From Chara braunii (lineage: Eukaryota > Streptophyta > Charophyceae > Charales > Characeae), in contig BFEA01000294.1 of the NCBI GenBank assembly GCA_003427395.1, positions 1,716,582 to 1,780,581 on the forward strand: DNA of 64,000 nucleotides, in the 5' to 3' direction. Of the stretch, positions 1 to 11,531 are shown piece after piece. Under the pieces are notes generated by a model. The model was not told the origin of the DNA and made no database searches. It saw nothing but the letters and a program-made list of their open reading frames with translations. A program made the translations under genes and the position numbers. Every line of letters starts with the position of its first letter. The first letter of the stretch is position 1.

Positions 1-175
1 GAGAACAAAAAAACGAAACAACAGCTACAGCAATAACGTTCCTCACATGCTGACCACATACATTCCTCAAAGCACTGGTGTCACGGCTAACAAGTGACCA
101 CGGGCCACTCTGGTAGCCTAGCGATGAAATGAAAAAAAAAAAAAAAAAAAAAACCTAAATGTAGTGGTGGTTTAA
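1..175. mobile_element. Right end of a TTAA-flanked DNA transposon (cut by window edge)
   Basis: The segment ends in GTGGT followed by TTAA at 172-175, matching the right ends of the two complete TTAA elements at 14524-15715 and 39018-40509. A long A-run lies just inside the end, as in the other copies. Directly after TTAA the sequence becomes gypsy coding sequence in mid-frame, so this looks like an insertion boundary. The left end lies outside the window, so the pairing of termini cannot be checked. Confidence 0.45.
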
Positions 176-674
176 GTCTAGTGAGTTTGGACAGGAGATC
201 GGCATCTCTAGGAAACTAATGCGTCAATCTGTCGGTCCTTGGGAAGTCCTTGATGTTGTGGGGAATGATCTGGATGGTCCCTCCTATGTTACTGTATCCC
301 TGGTCGCCTGTGCAACTATCCCGTATTTCGCGCTTCTAAGCTTGCATCATTTGCTGATGCTGCAGTCAACCATGGATGGCTACATGGACATTGATGATAT
401 TGTTGATAGGGTTCCAAAGCCAACTGGTAGAGGACAACCACTGAAACCTCAAAGGGAATACCGGGTCAGATTCAGGCATCAGGTGGATCCAAAAGAAGAT
501 AGTTGGTTCACGAAGGAGGAGCTAACTATCAACGCAAAGTCAAGGGCAAAGCAGCTAAGTAAAAGCATCTTAGCGACTTTCAAAGCTAAGGAGGGTGGGA
601 GTGCGAGGAAAGGGCTCCTCGAGAAGGTCTTCGGGCGTACCCCCAGTTCCCTTGCATTTTCTGTGGGCTGTTGA
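174..674 (+). pseudogene. Gypsy element F: integrase C-terminal / chromodomain-like tail
   Basis: One open frame carries the conserved end of family-1 gypsy polyproteins: a GQEIGISRKLM-like stretch, then [10 protein letters not shown], a degraded HASKL-like segment, and a tail with TMDGYMDIDDIVD and WFTKEELT. The same order of motifs ends the polyproteins of elements A and B. The 5' side is cut by the TTAA transposon, so RT, RNase H and the integrase core are absent. The frame runs on into the LTR, which starts at 602. It is a remnant and probably non-functional. Confidence 0.75.
588..601 (+). other. Polypurine tract of element F
   Basis: A 14-base purine run ends immediately before the TG that opens the 3' LTR, the expected position of the plus-strand primer. 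Confidence 0.6.
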
Positions 675-1357
675 ACCCTGGGGTTGGGTTACTCCAAGCC
701 CGCAACGCCTGGCTGCAGTGTGCACTTTTCAGTGCTTGTGTGAACGGGCCCTGTTTTTGGCAGCGATGTCACAAGGACAGCGCTGATCAATGAGAGAGCA
801 GCCAACATGCTGGGCCACATATCAGAGTTGTGCGACCATAACCAATTTGGCCCCAGCCCGAATCTGAAACTTGGCCTGGGTGCAGATTTTGAGTCCGCAC
901 GTGAAGCTACTGGGCCCATGTGCCGTCGAACACTTTCCATATAGGGAAGTGCCCGCTGCCCTTCCAGACATTCAGTCTGGACCTCCCCTGCGGCAGCGCT
1001 GCTACTCTGACCGCTGGAGGGAGAAAGGGCTGGGCGCACAGGCATTTGCTGGGAGTGAGTCTGCCTTAGCCGGGCATAGCTTGCTCGTGGCTAGTGATGG
1101 TGATAAGGGGGTCTTCGGGCAGGGGAGACTGAGGACAGGAGGAGAGATAGAGGGAGAAGAGACATGTGCCTGATGTGTATGTGGTGGTCTGCATGGGTGA
1201 CCTTGTGTACATTGGTCTTTGGCTGGAGTGTTTCCTGGTTGCAACTTTGTAGCGTAGGCTAGTATAGGTGCTGAGTAGGGATAGACTGTGCGCTTAGCGT
1301 CAGTCGAGAAGAGCGACATTGGATGCATTGTTGATGGTCGCCAGTTGGGGTTAATAT

Positions 1358-1882
1358 ATATTTTTTTCTCTTTAAAAAGTAATCTATATTCTTCTCTCAA
1401 TCTATTTCATCGTTCTTTGGTAGTACACATCTATCTCATCCTCTCACTAGTCTAGTACGAGGGAACACCAACCAACCCGGATCTCTCCCCAGCCCTTGGG
1501 GGTAGGTCTGCACCACAGCTATGGTGCGAGAGCAAGGCTGTACCAGTCCGTCATCACGGTGACGAGGGGTGGGCAGGCATTGCCGATGGGGGAAATCGGC
1601 AGTGCTAGCGCCGAGCAATGGCCAGTCACTGCACCTCCCCCTAACCCCCCCCCCCCCCCAACCCCACATGGCGGTGTCTAATGGCCAACATTGTCGCTGC
1701 ATAGCAGCCAACAACATCAGCCAAGGTCCTGCCAATGCTGGCTTGGGGGGCCAACCGGTTATCTCTAGCTGTTAGAACACCAAGCTTGCCCAGGCACGTA
1801 CATGAGGCCAATGTGGGGATTGAACCCACGACCTCCTGAATGCAACTTCTGTGCCCAACTAACTGAGCTAGGCCCGCAGGCC
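1358..1882 (-). mobile_element. tRNA-derived SINE inserted in the F LTR
   Basis: A 14-bp direct repeat, GTTGGGGTTAATAT, lies at 1344-1357 and 1883-1896 and brackets about 525 bp. At the right end, reading on the - strand, is a tRNA-like head with a pol III A box (TAGCTCAGTTAGTTGG) and B box (GGTTCAATCC). The left end is A/T-rich, as expected for the tail. A long target duplication, a tRNA head and an A/T-rich tail together mark a retroposed SINE. The body has no recognisable ORF and contains a C-run near 1646. Confidence 0.7.
1801..1880 (-). pseudogene. tRNA-like head of the SINE
   Basis: On the - strand the sequence has a D-arm (GCTC with GGGC), a T-arm (GTGGG, loop TTCAATC, CCCAC) and pol III A and B boxes. 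No convincing 5-bp anticodon stem forms, so it is tRNA-derived rather than a working tRNA and the anticodon cannot be assigned. Confidence 0.6.
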
Positions 1883-2174
1883 GTTGGGGTTAATATTGAC
1901 ATTTGAGTTCATTGCATTGCTTTTATTTTGGCTTGTATCTTGGCGCATGTTAGTTTCTGCTTGGTACATGACTATCTGGTCTTCAATGTGATGATGCAAT
2001 TTGGTTTTCTGTCTGTCGCTCTTGCTCATTTTCCTTGCATATGGCTCTGGAAAACCACTTTCCCTGAGAGGTTTGTCCTTTTTTTGCTAACTCATTTGGG
2101 GTTCTGATGTAGCAGTGGCCAAACTCGGTCATCTGGTCCAGTAGTGCCTCTGAGACAATGGCTCTGGCACCACG

Positions 2175-2288
2175 ATATTTGCACAAAGATGAAAATATCT
2201 CTTGATGGCGCCGCAATATTTGCAAAAGATGAAAATATCTCTTGATGGCGCCGCAATGTTTGCAAAACATGAAGGTATCTCTTGATGG
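2175..2288. repeat. Three tandem copies of a 40-41 bp unit
   Basis: Units start at 2175, 2216 and 2256 and share TTTGCAMAARATGAAAATATC and TCTCTTGATGGCGCCGCAA-like stretches. The third copy is diverged. Confidence 0.75.
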
Positions 2289-2537
2289 AGAATCGAAATA
2301 ATCTTTTGGGGGGTTCAATGTAGTACCGGCCAAAATATTCTCTCTTTATGGGGTCGGAAACAATGTTTTTCGTGGGTGGAGGGGAGTTCGATGTATCAAT
2401 GGCTGAACTTTGGTAATCTGATCTGGTAGTGCCCCTGAGATAATGGCACTGGTGCAGTTATATTTCGAAAGAAATATGAAAATTCTCTTGATTTGCAGAG
2501 TTCCTGAACAAAGTACAATTTTAAGATTGTGGACCAC

Positions 2538-2608
2538 AAGCCTTGTTATCAACATCTGGAACTGAATTCCCTTAAGCCTTGTTCTCAACATCTGGAACTG
2601 AATTCCCT
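2538..2608. repeat. Tandem duplication of a 36-bp unit
   Basis: AAGCCTTGTT followed by TCAACATCTGGAACTGAATT occurs at 2538 and again at 2574, with one substitution. Confidence 0.8.
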
Positions 2609-4983
2609 CGATGGATAATCCTTTGCAATTACAACAGTTGAGGTCCGATAGGCGAAGCAGCCCAGGTATGTTCTGACAGCATGGTATTATCCTTCGATAT
2701 ATTCTCAAGTGAAAGTCAAAAATATCGTCTGTTTGTATATGACACTGAACATAATGTCATAGTCTGATATTCCGTGCCCTCCAGCCTGCTGCGTGAAATA
2801 TTTTGACTACTGAGCAGATGGGAGTTATTTCGTCCAAACTTGCATGTAGATGAAGACGTCACTAGTACTGAAAAGAAGTGGCAGGCAGGGGAGCCACTGG
2901 TTGGAGTGTTTGGTCAGGATTAGGAAAGGCAGCGTTTTCCAATTGCTGCATGGACGGAAATCCAGGCTGGTGAATTTTATCATGATGTGATAAGTCAGTA
3001 CCTCCCATCTTCTGTGTGTTGTAGTGCTATGTGTTCTTTCTTTTTGTCATCGTTTTCTTTTTTCCTCTGTTGATCCCCTGTAGATTGGGTCATTGTAGCC
3101 TGTCTTTCATGGCAGTGTCTTCCCTATTGCCCCAATTCTTGTCCTCGTCCTTTCTTGGCTGGCCGTGAGGTTGTCTGTTGTTGTGTCGTGTCGTGTCCTC
3201 CCTGATGTCACCCCTTTCTCTGCTCTTCCTGTTGTTGTGCCGCCACGTCAGTGCACAGATGCCAGCCTTCTTTGTCTCCTCTTGTATCCATCCCTGCTCT
3301 GCCCTACTCTTCCCCCTTCTGCCGCAGCCAGAAGCCCTGTGCAGTGTGTGGTGCAATGGATTGTCTCTGAAGGATGTGGGTAAGAAGGAAGATGATGAAG
3401 AGGCATACGAGGGAGCAGCAGCAGCCGCACAAGGCTTGGAGGAACAGGAGAGTGAAAACTCGCCTTTCCTTGTCTTTCCCGTTTTCCTCTTTTTCATGCT
3501 TTCCTCTTTTTTTTTCTCCCATTCTCTGTGTGCTGCGGTGGTAGAGGAAGGCAACGAAGAACAGGCCAGTGCGAGTTATCCCCGTTCTGAGGATGAAGGG
3601 TGAAAATCCAGTACATTTCCCAGCCATTTTCTTTCTCAGTCATGCTCGTGTCGCAAGTTTTGGGGGTTCGCCTACTGGAACTTGTGCAGCTTCGTGTTTT
3701 TGGGTGTGAACGGTGTTTCTAAGCTCTGTAAAGGAAGGGCCAAGAATACTGCTGTTTCTTTCCCTGTTTCAAAGCTATGCACCCCCTGACAATCCATGAA
3801 ATCAATTTCAGCAGTTGCCTATCACCACTACAGTCCTATGCCTGACTACCCCTCGATGGTGACTGCTGCCAGTTGGTTTCAATGAGCCTGTGTCCTCAGG
3901 AACCATTTGAGATTTGCTTGATGTTGTGTTGGGATCTCACCTTGTGCGCCGATTCAGCACGTAGACTCAGCCTCTATTTTCACAATTTTTCAGATGCAAG
4001 TGGGGCAAGGCGAGTGATGTTGAATTGAGGCTTTGGCTTGGCTCGTGATCTTGTCCTTGGAAAATCCAGCTTAGCACCTGATTTGGAGTTGAGTGCCTGG
4101 TAGACCTTTTCATCCTGAAGTGAAGAGCCAAACGCTATCTTCTTCTATTTTTTTTTTTTCTTTTTCTTTTTCTTTTTTTTTTTCTTACTCACAGCGGTCG
4201 GATATTTCGGTTGAACGGGGAAAGATCGGACTCTAGTGCTTCTGCAGCAGACTCTGAATTGACTCAGTGTGCATTCTGCTCCTTTCCGTCTCTCCTCCAC
4301 ACAGTGAAACTTTTGTGGTCGTAGGTTTGGCCAGGGGCCATAGATTTGTCCCGATGGAAAAAGGTTAGGCAGCATCAGACAGAAAGTAATGCAAGTGGTG
4401 CACCAGAGCTCTTGGCACATTTAAGGGCATTCTACAGGACCTAGAGTCAAACCCAGTATGGTATTGTCTGGGTGTTGATCCGGCAGAGAAATGGGATTCG
4501 GCACACATTCTCCTATTTTCGTTTGTGAAGTCTGCTTCTCAACCTGTACTGGCTGCAGAGTGCTCAGTTCAAAATCCTACTGTGTCTGTGCGGATTTTGA
4601 CCCAGTATTCTGTATTGTGATTGGTTCTGTATTGAGTGCAATCAGACTATTGATATGTTCCTGTAGTTGAATGTTCTCTCAATTTCTGGGTTCATCATAT
4701 GACGCTCTGAATCACCACAGTCCCTAACGCCTCGACAATGTGCAACTTTGAGCCAGCACTCGATTGGTGTGGGCTGTGGCCATTCGGTGGCTTTTCCCAA
4801 AATCCTGAGTCTGCTGACTTGGCATTTTACCGTTCGTTGAAATTTGACCAAAGATTCCGGAAAATATCATGGACAAATAAAACAAAAATCTCTGCAATGT
4901 CTGCATGGACAGAAATTGGTGTGGCAGAGCAATGCATTATTTTCCCCGTTGTTACTGGTAGGCCCACATCAGTCTGGTTCAAT

Positions 4984-5993
4984 TGCAAGGAAAATGAGCA
5001 ATAGCGAGATGACAATATTCAGATTGCACAATCACATTGAAAGCCAGATCGTATCCCAGTGTTCAGAAAGCAGCATTGCACCATATGACACACCATATGA
5101 CACCAATGGAGAATTGTAACACTGAAAACCAATGTCATTGAGAGCTTGCTCTCCCCACCACCAACATTATGTATCCAGGTCCTTCTCCCTACTTGTGCTC
5201 GACGCCCAGCCTGCTTGCTACACAATTACTACTAGCCTACTAATTGACCATGCAACTGCTGACGTCAGCAGCGAACGAAGTACTTGAAGTTGTCGCCTGT
5301 AGCAGACCACCGACAATACCAGGTATGTGCTCTCACATCATCATCATCCTTCTCTCTCCCCCTTGTCTGACACCCACGTCTTCCCTCTATAAACCCGAAG
5401 ACCACCCCTGCACCTCACTGTACATCCAAGCCCTCAGCCAGGTATGAAGGCTGGGCTATGGCGCTGCCCTCAGCAGTGCCCTTGTTCCACACACGACCGC
5501 ACGTGCACAGCACCTTGCTCCAGTCCTAGCAGCCAACACGCGAGCATGAGCTCCAGCCGCGCTGCCGCCAGCCAGCAAGTGCCCGAATGAGCCTCCAGGC
5601 AGCGAGCTCTTTCCCATATGGAAAGAGCCTGCCTGTCTTCGCAGCCTGGCTGGCTTGGGCCTGGGCCCAGAAGCTTCCCGTAGGCCCCAGGATGCTGCGC
5701 CTCTCTTGCAGCTACTGGGCCTCATTCGGTTGGGCCTCCCAACTGTCTGTGTGTGAGGCTGCGATTCTCGTCCAGGGCGTGCATTATTTTGGAAAGGCCT
5801 GGAAGGCCGTGGAATTGTCTCGCTGCTCAGCCTGTGTTTTCCTCAACCAACTGGGGCGACGAAACTGCCTGGACCCCAAATACAATATTGACAGCTTAGG
5901 GCGTCTAGTGATTTGTTAGGCCCGCCTTCACTTAGGGCGGGCACATCTGCAGCAAGAGGCCCCTTAGGCCTGCCGAGGACGCATATCCTTGCA
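4984..5993 (-). repeat. 3' LTR of element A
   Basis: It matches 12826-13811 over its whole length with scattered substitutions and small indels. On the + strand it starts TGCAAGGAAAATGAGC and ends ATCCTTGCA, giving TG...CA termini in both readings. Confidence 0.9.
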
Positions 5994-6011
5994 TTCCCTC
6001 CTCCTTTTCTT
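5994..6011 (-). other. Polypurine tract of element A
   Basis: On the - strand this is an unbroken purine run (AAGAAAAGGAGGAGGGAA) directly before the 3' LTR, the plus-strand primer position. Confidence 0.8.
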
Positions 6012-6207
6012 CGATAGTCCTCTGCGAAGTCTTCTAATCTGCAGGCATTTTTCCTTTGAGTTCCCTTTCATAGCCTGCAATAACTTGGGGTGCTGTTCGC
6101 ATGAGCTCTTCTCTGGTGAACCAGTGATCTCCGTGAGGATCCAGATGATGTCTGAATCTCACACGGTACTGCATTCTTGGCTTAGGAGGGCGGCCTATAC
6201 CCGGCGG

Positions 6208-7720
6208 TTAAGGCATTGGCATCACTCGATGCTGTGTGATTCTGTCGATGTCGACTTTGCCATCCATGGTTGGGGGCAGCATTGACCGTCTGGAAGGAAA
6301 CTGTGCAGTCTCTGCGAGAGGTGCCAGCTTGGATGCATGAAAAACTGGGTGTGTGCGTAGATGAGGTGGGACGTGAATCACATAAGGTCTGTCCACCTGT
6401 TCCTCCACTATGTCCAGGACCTCCCAGGGGCCGAAATACTGTGGCATTAATTTTCTAGATATTCCTCGTTCCTGTCTCAGTTGAGGCGACTTTACCCAGA
6501 CCCTTTCCCCCACCTGAAAGTTGGAAGGCCGTCTGTGTTTGTTCTCAGATGCAATCATAGCATCTTGATATTTCCTCATGTGCTCAATGGCCTGCTGCAG
6601 CATCTGTTCGTATGTGACAACAAATTCTATGCTACCGGGTCCTGGAGTGGCCTGTTTCTCAGGTAGTAGGAAATCAAGGGCGGAACGGGGCTTCCAACCA
6701 AAATGAAGTTGGTTGGGAGTCATGCCAGTAGCGCTATGTACAGCGTTGTTGTACAGGCTGGCGACGAGAGGTAGTTTCTCGTCCTAGTCATCCTGGCTTG
6801 GCTTGATGTAGTGTAATAAATGCTGCACTACTCTGTTCATCTGTTCCGCTTGTCCATTTGACTCAGGGTGATTCCCCAATGTCATTTGCAGTCTGGTTCC
6901 CATCTGTTGGCGAGTGTTCTGGCATAGTTCGCTAGTAAAGCGAACATCCCTATCATCGAAATCCCAAACCTAGTTATCCATAAACAATCTGATGATGTAA
7001 TCAGTCTTGGCAGTTTCAGGCATAGCGACCAGTCTTGCATGCTTAAAAAAGCGGCTGCTATAACAAGATGTGCCTTTTTCCAGACCTGCTGGTCACAAGA
7101 GTATCCATGAAGTCCATGGACACACTTTGACCAGGACCTTCAGGAATCGGCAAGGGCTTAATAAGCCCAAGGGGACCCCGAGTCCTGGGTTTGTCCCGTT
7201 GACAGACCTGACAGGTTTCGACATACTTCTTGGCACCTTCCATCATAGAAGGCCACCAGAATTTTTGTACTAGGTTCGCTGAAGTTTTCCTATACCCGAA
7301 ATGTCCAGTTGCATCGTGACATTCCCCTAAAAATAAACTATGCAAAGACTCGCTATTAGGAACACTCAGTTTTTTATTCCCTGCCTTTTCAATAAACAGC
7401 AAGCCATCTACCATCGTAAATTCGCCAGAAGTTACTTTATCCTTCTCTTTGAACTTACGGATGATCTCAGGCATAACTGAGTGTTGCCGATAGGCTTCCA
7501 CCAAAGATCGAGTTAGATCGTTAGATATATCGAATTCGATCACTAGTGCACCCAGGTAATCTGCTCGACGTGATAGTGCATCAGCTACTTTGTTGTACTC
7601 TCCCTTGATTGGATCAAGTTGAGAGTCATACATGTCTATCACTTGAATCCATCGCTTGAGTGCGTCAGAGAGTACAGGCTGTGTCTTGATCCAGCGCTTG
7701 GTCTCATGGTCAAATCTCAA
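6208..7720 (-). pseudogene. Element A integrase and C-terminal domain
   Basis: The 5' part (7720 down to about 7058) carries RNase H end motifs (ALKRWIQVIDMYD, KVADALSRRADYLG), then an HHCC integrase zinc finger (HDATGHFG with CQVCQRDKP) and the start of the catalytic core (SMDFMDTLV). The core continues in other frames through 6724-7057, so it is frameshifted. The last part (6723-6208) is open and has MTPNQLHFGW, GPWEVLDIVE, HPVFHASKLAP and a TMDGKVDIDRI tail. In an active element this protein inserts the cDNA into chromosomes. Here it is broken. Confidence 0.85.
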
Positions 7721-7750
7721 GTAGAAGAATCTACCCAGGAGGTAGTGTCT

Positions 7751-8853
7751 CTAGTGGACCAGGGCTCTATAGAGGGCATAAAGCTCATGCTCATACGTGG
7801 ACTTCGCTAGCTTTTGAGACGACATCGTTTTACTCATATACTCGATGGGTCTCAACTTTGTCCCCTCCTTGTGCGCAAGGACCGCGCCTATGCCATATTG
7901 GCTGGCGTCTGTGGTCACAATAAATGGCTTATCAGGATCCGGAAGTTTAAAAACTTCATAGTGTGTTAGAGCATACTTAAGTTTTCTGAAGCTTGCTTCA
8001 CACTGTCCACTCCCAAGGGGTGTCAAGTTGAGTTAGATCAGTTAATGGGGAAGCTATAGTACTATAGTTTTTTACAAACGGACGATAGTAGCCCATCATC
8101 CCCCAAAAGGATCCGACCTCAGTGACAGTCTGAGGTCTGGGCCAGTCTCGTATGCTGGCCACTTCAGCATCGTTCGACCTCAAACCATCCGCTAAGATTT
8201 CATGACCCAAGTACAAAATCTTGGTGCGACCGAACTCACATTTCTCCAAGTTAACCTTGTACTGGTGTTGTCTTAGGAGACCTAACACTATTGTCAAGTG
8301 CTCATTGTGCCCCTCTACAGTCTTACTAAAGATAAGTATATCATCGAGGTACACAACGATAAACTTAAGTACTCATGAAATATCCTATAAATTGCGTGCT
8401 GGAATGTACCAGTAGCATTTAATAGGCCAAAGGGCATCACCACAAACTTGTACAGACTGTACTTGGTCTGAAAGGCGGTTTTGTGCTGCTCCTCAGGTCT
8501 AATGGCAATTTGATGGTATTCGGACTTAAAATCTATCTTTGTGAAGTATTGGCATCCCTGCACTCTATCCAGTAGGTCGTCGATGCGAGGTAGGGGCTCC
8601 ACGTTCTTAACGGTGATGGCATTGAGGCCCCTATAATCAATGCACATCCTTAGTGTACCCCGTTCTTTGAGACAAATAAGACTGGTGCACCGTAAGGGGA
8701 GGTACGAGGCCGAATCCATCCCTTTTCTGTGAGCTCCTTGAGTTGGCGGCGGAGCTCAGCCAACTCCGCAAAAGACATCCTATAGATGCGTCCTCTAGGT
8801 ACCTTGCCACCTGGGACAACCTCTATTGCATGGACCACCTCCCTTTCTACCAT
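7751..8853 (-). pseudogene. Element A reverse transcriptase and RNase H
   Basis: The RT starts in the 8853-8650 frame (GRIYRMSFAELAELRRQL, WIRPRTSPYGAP), continues at 8719-8315 ([38 protein letters not shown]) and resumes after a frameshift at 8354-7998 with the catalytic YLDD box (YLDDILIFSK) and KCEFGRTKILYLGHE. RNase H follows at 8026-7751 (FIVTTDASQYGIGAVLA). The catalytic residues are readable, but at least two frameshifts separate the blocks, so no full-length enzyme is encoded. Confidence 0.87.
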
Positions 8854-9224
8854 GCCTGTGGGCTCCTAAAAAAGGTCGGAATATGCTACGACGACTGATT
8901 CCATCTCTGGGGGTGTTTTAACAGCCTCCCCTTTCTCAGAGACAAAGTCTAGATACATGCCCTCCTCGCGATTCTGCTTAGTTGTAGAAAGAGGATGCAC
9001 ACATGCAGTCGTAGTTTTCGACTAGACTGCTAGCTTTATACTTATGCAGTCTAACGGTTCTACCGTCTGGCAGCTTGTGTATCAACACCTACCTATCCCA
9101 GTGAAACTGAGGTTGAGCGACCTCGAGTAGTACATGCCTAGTAACATATCGAAGTGCAGTTCGTCGCGAATGAGGAATGAGATTTTACGTCTCACCTTCC
9201 ATCCTCCATATGAGAAGGAACATA

Positions 9225-9449
9225 CTACGTCCTTGACATAGTCTTAACTAATATTTGGTGCTTGTTGGCTAGCGTAGAAGCTACTGTCCTGCTAAGCCGT
9301 TGCACTTGGTCCCCTAAGCACAGTCTATCCACACAAGCTCGACTGATGAAGTTTCGTGTAGAGCCTATGTCGGCAAAGGCGCCCACTTTGCGGCCACCTA
9401 GATTGGGCTCTACCATGAAATGTTCACCCTTAGGACCTCTACTGATCAT
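9225..9449 (-). pseudogene. Element A retroviral-type aspartic protease remnant
   Basis: The frame contains VGAFADIGSTRNFIS, which matches the D[ST]G[AS] active-site region of gypsy proteases. The second active-site residue is Ile, so the triad reads DIGS. It lies between the CCHC knuckle and RT, the usual place, and would have matured the polyprotein. Confidence 0.6.
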
Positions 9450-9616
9450 CGCCTAAGAGTCTATGGGGTCCTTCCCTGACACTCGGTCTCAAACTCCTCA
9501 AGGGGCTCAGACACATCTCTCGAACACAGTGTCGGTGGGTTTGAATGTGTTTGCGGGCGATATGTGGGTCACTAGCCCTGACCAACGCTTGAAGTGGAGA
9601 AGGCAACGTTACCACT

Positions 9617-11531
9617 TCAACGCGAGTAAGAGCAGCTAAAACTCCTATTGGCCCAAGGTGTTTTCCTGTGAAGTGCTTGCAGAAGCATCGCCGGGTTCGA
9701 AGATAGTCCCACCACCGTTGGAGAGGTTACCCTCGTTAGGACTTTCTTGCCTCGGCATGTTTTGGAAGTGTGGCCATAGTTGCCACAATTCATGCACATA
9801 CCCTTAGCAACTCGGTCCCTCCACACCCCATACTCTAAAATGCGGGCGTTCCTTGGTCGTCCTGACCTATGGACCATACTACCTTCTTCTTCCCGGTCCT
9901 CCTAGCCTTTTCTTTGATTGGCGCCATGACACCCCCATCCGAAGTTTTGCTGGCCCCCTCATGCTTTGTCTCATCCCCTACATCTGGGAACTTGTCAATT
10001 TTTGGCGTCTGACTATCATGGTAAACGGAGATTAATTTTCTTCTTCCAGTCAAGGGGAAGCTTCTTCCTCCTACCATCTATTGGACCTTGATGCGCAGAC
10101 CCAAGCTTCGCCTCTATATCTAAGGCCTTCTTGCTGAAAGAAGCGGAAGTTGTGTTGGTCGACATAGGCCTCATCTACCAGCTTAGTTTTTGCCTTTGAA
10201 GGCATACATCTCAGGTAATCCGTAAGGAGTACCTGCTGGTCATAGCGCACACCAAGTACCATGAGCAAACGTTCTATGGTATTTGTGATCTCGCAAACAT
10301 TCTTGTACCTTCTGGCGCAAAGATTGTTGATCGCGTGTGTGGCCTTTTGAGCCCCTTGAGGGTCGTGCCACCTATCATACACGGACTGTACGAAGTCTTC
10401 CAACGTCTGGGCCTTAGCCCAAGCATCGAAGTTCTGACTGTAGCCCTGCTGCTGCGCTAGGCCATTCAACCACTGGGCTGCTGACCCCTCTATAAAAGAG
10501 GCAGCCACTACAACTTCTTGCTCCGGCCTGGTGAGCTTGAGCCTCGCATATGTGGGCACAATTCTCACCCTGGCGTCCAGGTCCTCATCCTTTTTCCTGT
10601 TGCCAGAGAAAGGTCTAGGACTCGGCAATGGGATCTTTGGCATCCACTGCATGGGCTGTATTGGCCCAGGGGATTGCTGCAGTGGCTGCATAGCCATAGA
10701 GACAAGTTGTTGCGCGCTTACCTGAGCCTGCCTTGATGATGGGACTGTAGTAACCACCGTCATCGATGGTACGATAAAAACTATAAGGTCCGGGCCACTA
10801 GTAACTTCATAACCACCTGGAGGGGGCATGCCAAACATAGGTGAGATTGCGGGCCCAACCGGTGATGGCGTCATTGATGGACCCGCAACCGAAGGGGGAG
10901 CTACAGCAAACTGATGCTGCCTCATCACTGGACGAGGAACCTGTAGTGCAGCCAGAATTCGTTTCTGGCCTGCCACTAGTTCAGCCAACACCTCCTGCTG
11001 GATAACCTGCATCTCCGCCACACACATGAGCAAATTACGCAAGGCTTGCATAGAGGGATCAAGTGCGGACTCATCTAGTGCCTCTAGCTTGCCTAGTTCC
11101 TACAGTCTACTACCAAGTATAGCTTTTCTCACTATAGCTCTTCTTCTTCTCTCTGCTGCCTCATCCAAGTGCCGCTGTAGGTCATCCTGAAGTTCTTCTG
11201 CTTGGAGGATCTCATAATCCTCCGGTGTGAGTTGAGCCCGCTGGCTGACTTGCAAGCCAGCACTCTGGCTAATGGAGGCCTGATAACCACTCTGACTGAC
11301 TCCTGACGAAGTGGCTTGTGAAGAGGTCTGCGACATGGAGGAGATGGCCATGGTTGCACCTGTGCTAGCTATAGTTCTAGACCTGGCGCTGGCCGCAGTG
11401 TCCCTCGCCTTCCACGCCGCTGCTCTCTGTCTAGCCTCTCTCCGCAGTCTCCTATCGTCTGCTGGACCTAACGCTAGGAAAGTCGAAGGTCGACTGAGAG
11501 CAGTTCTATGAGTGGTCTTGTCCACTAACAA
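9617..11531 (-). pseudogene. Element A Gag with CCHC zinc knuckle
   Basis: Three frames make up the Gag region. 11531-11100 is rich in Ser/Gln and ends in a charged helical stretch. 11051-10071 (326 aa) holds the capsid-like domain (LKLTRPEQEVVVAASFIEGSA, WAKAQTLEDFVQSVYDRW, YLRCMPSK). 9877-9617 holds the zinc knuckle CMNCGNYGHTSKTC, which fits CX2CX4HX4C. Gag packages the element RNA and assembles particles. Element B encodes a clearly related Gag at 57690-60887. Confidence 0.8.

Larger units (their letters stand above)
602..2039 (+). repeat. 3' LTR of gypsy element F, interrupted by a SINE
   Basis: It starts TGCGAGGA right after a polypurine tract and ends TTCCTTGCA. The last 80 bases match the end of the LTR of element B in reverse complement, including TACATGACTATCTGG and the TTTCTGTCTRTCGCTC segment. 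The middle shares the GGGCCCAGTAGCTTCACG block (reverse complement at about 899-921) with family-1 LTRs. Without the SINE and its duplicated target the LTR is about 0.9 kb, close to its relatives. The partner 5' LTR lies outside the window. Confidence 0.7.
2040..4983. other. Host non-coding sequence with small tandem duplications
   Basis: There is no recognisable gene here. Overlapping ORFs on both strands at about 3090-3630 have compositional bias (Ser, Ala, Glu, Lys) but no motif or splice context I could support. A pyrimidine tract lies at 4147-4184. This is probably an intron or 5' flank of the carrier gene. I looked for the missing upstream carrier exon and did not find it. Confidence 0.5.

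Noticed and set aside
3090-3630. Overlapping ORFs of 141-154 codons on both strands, one with a signal-peptide-like start
   Set aside because: Low-complexity composition on both strands, no family motif, and no supporting splice or promoter context.
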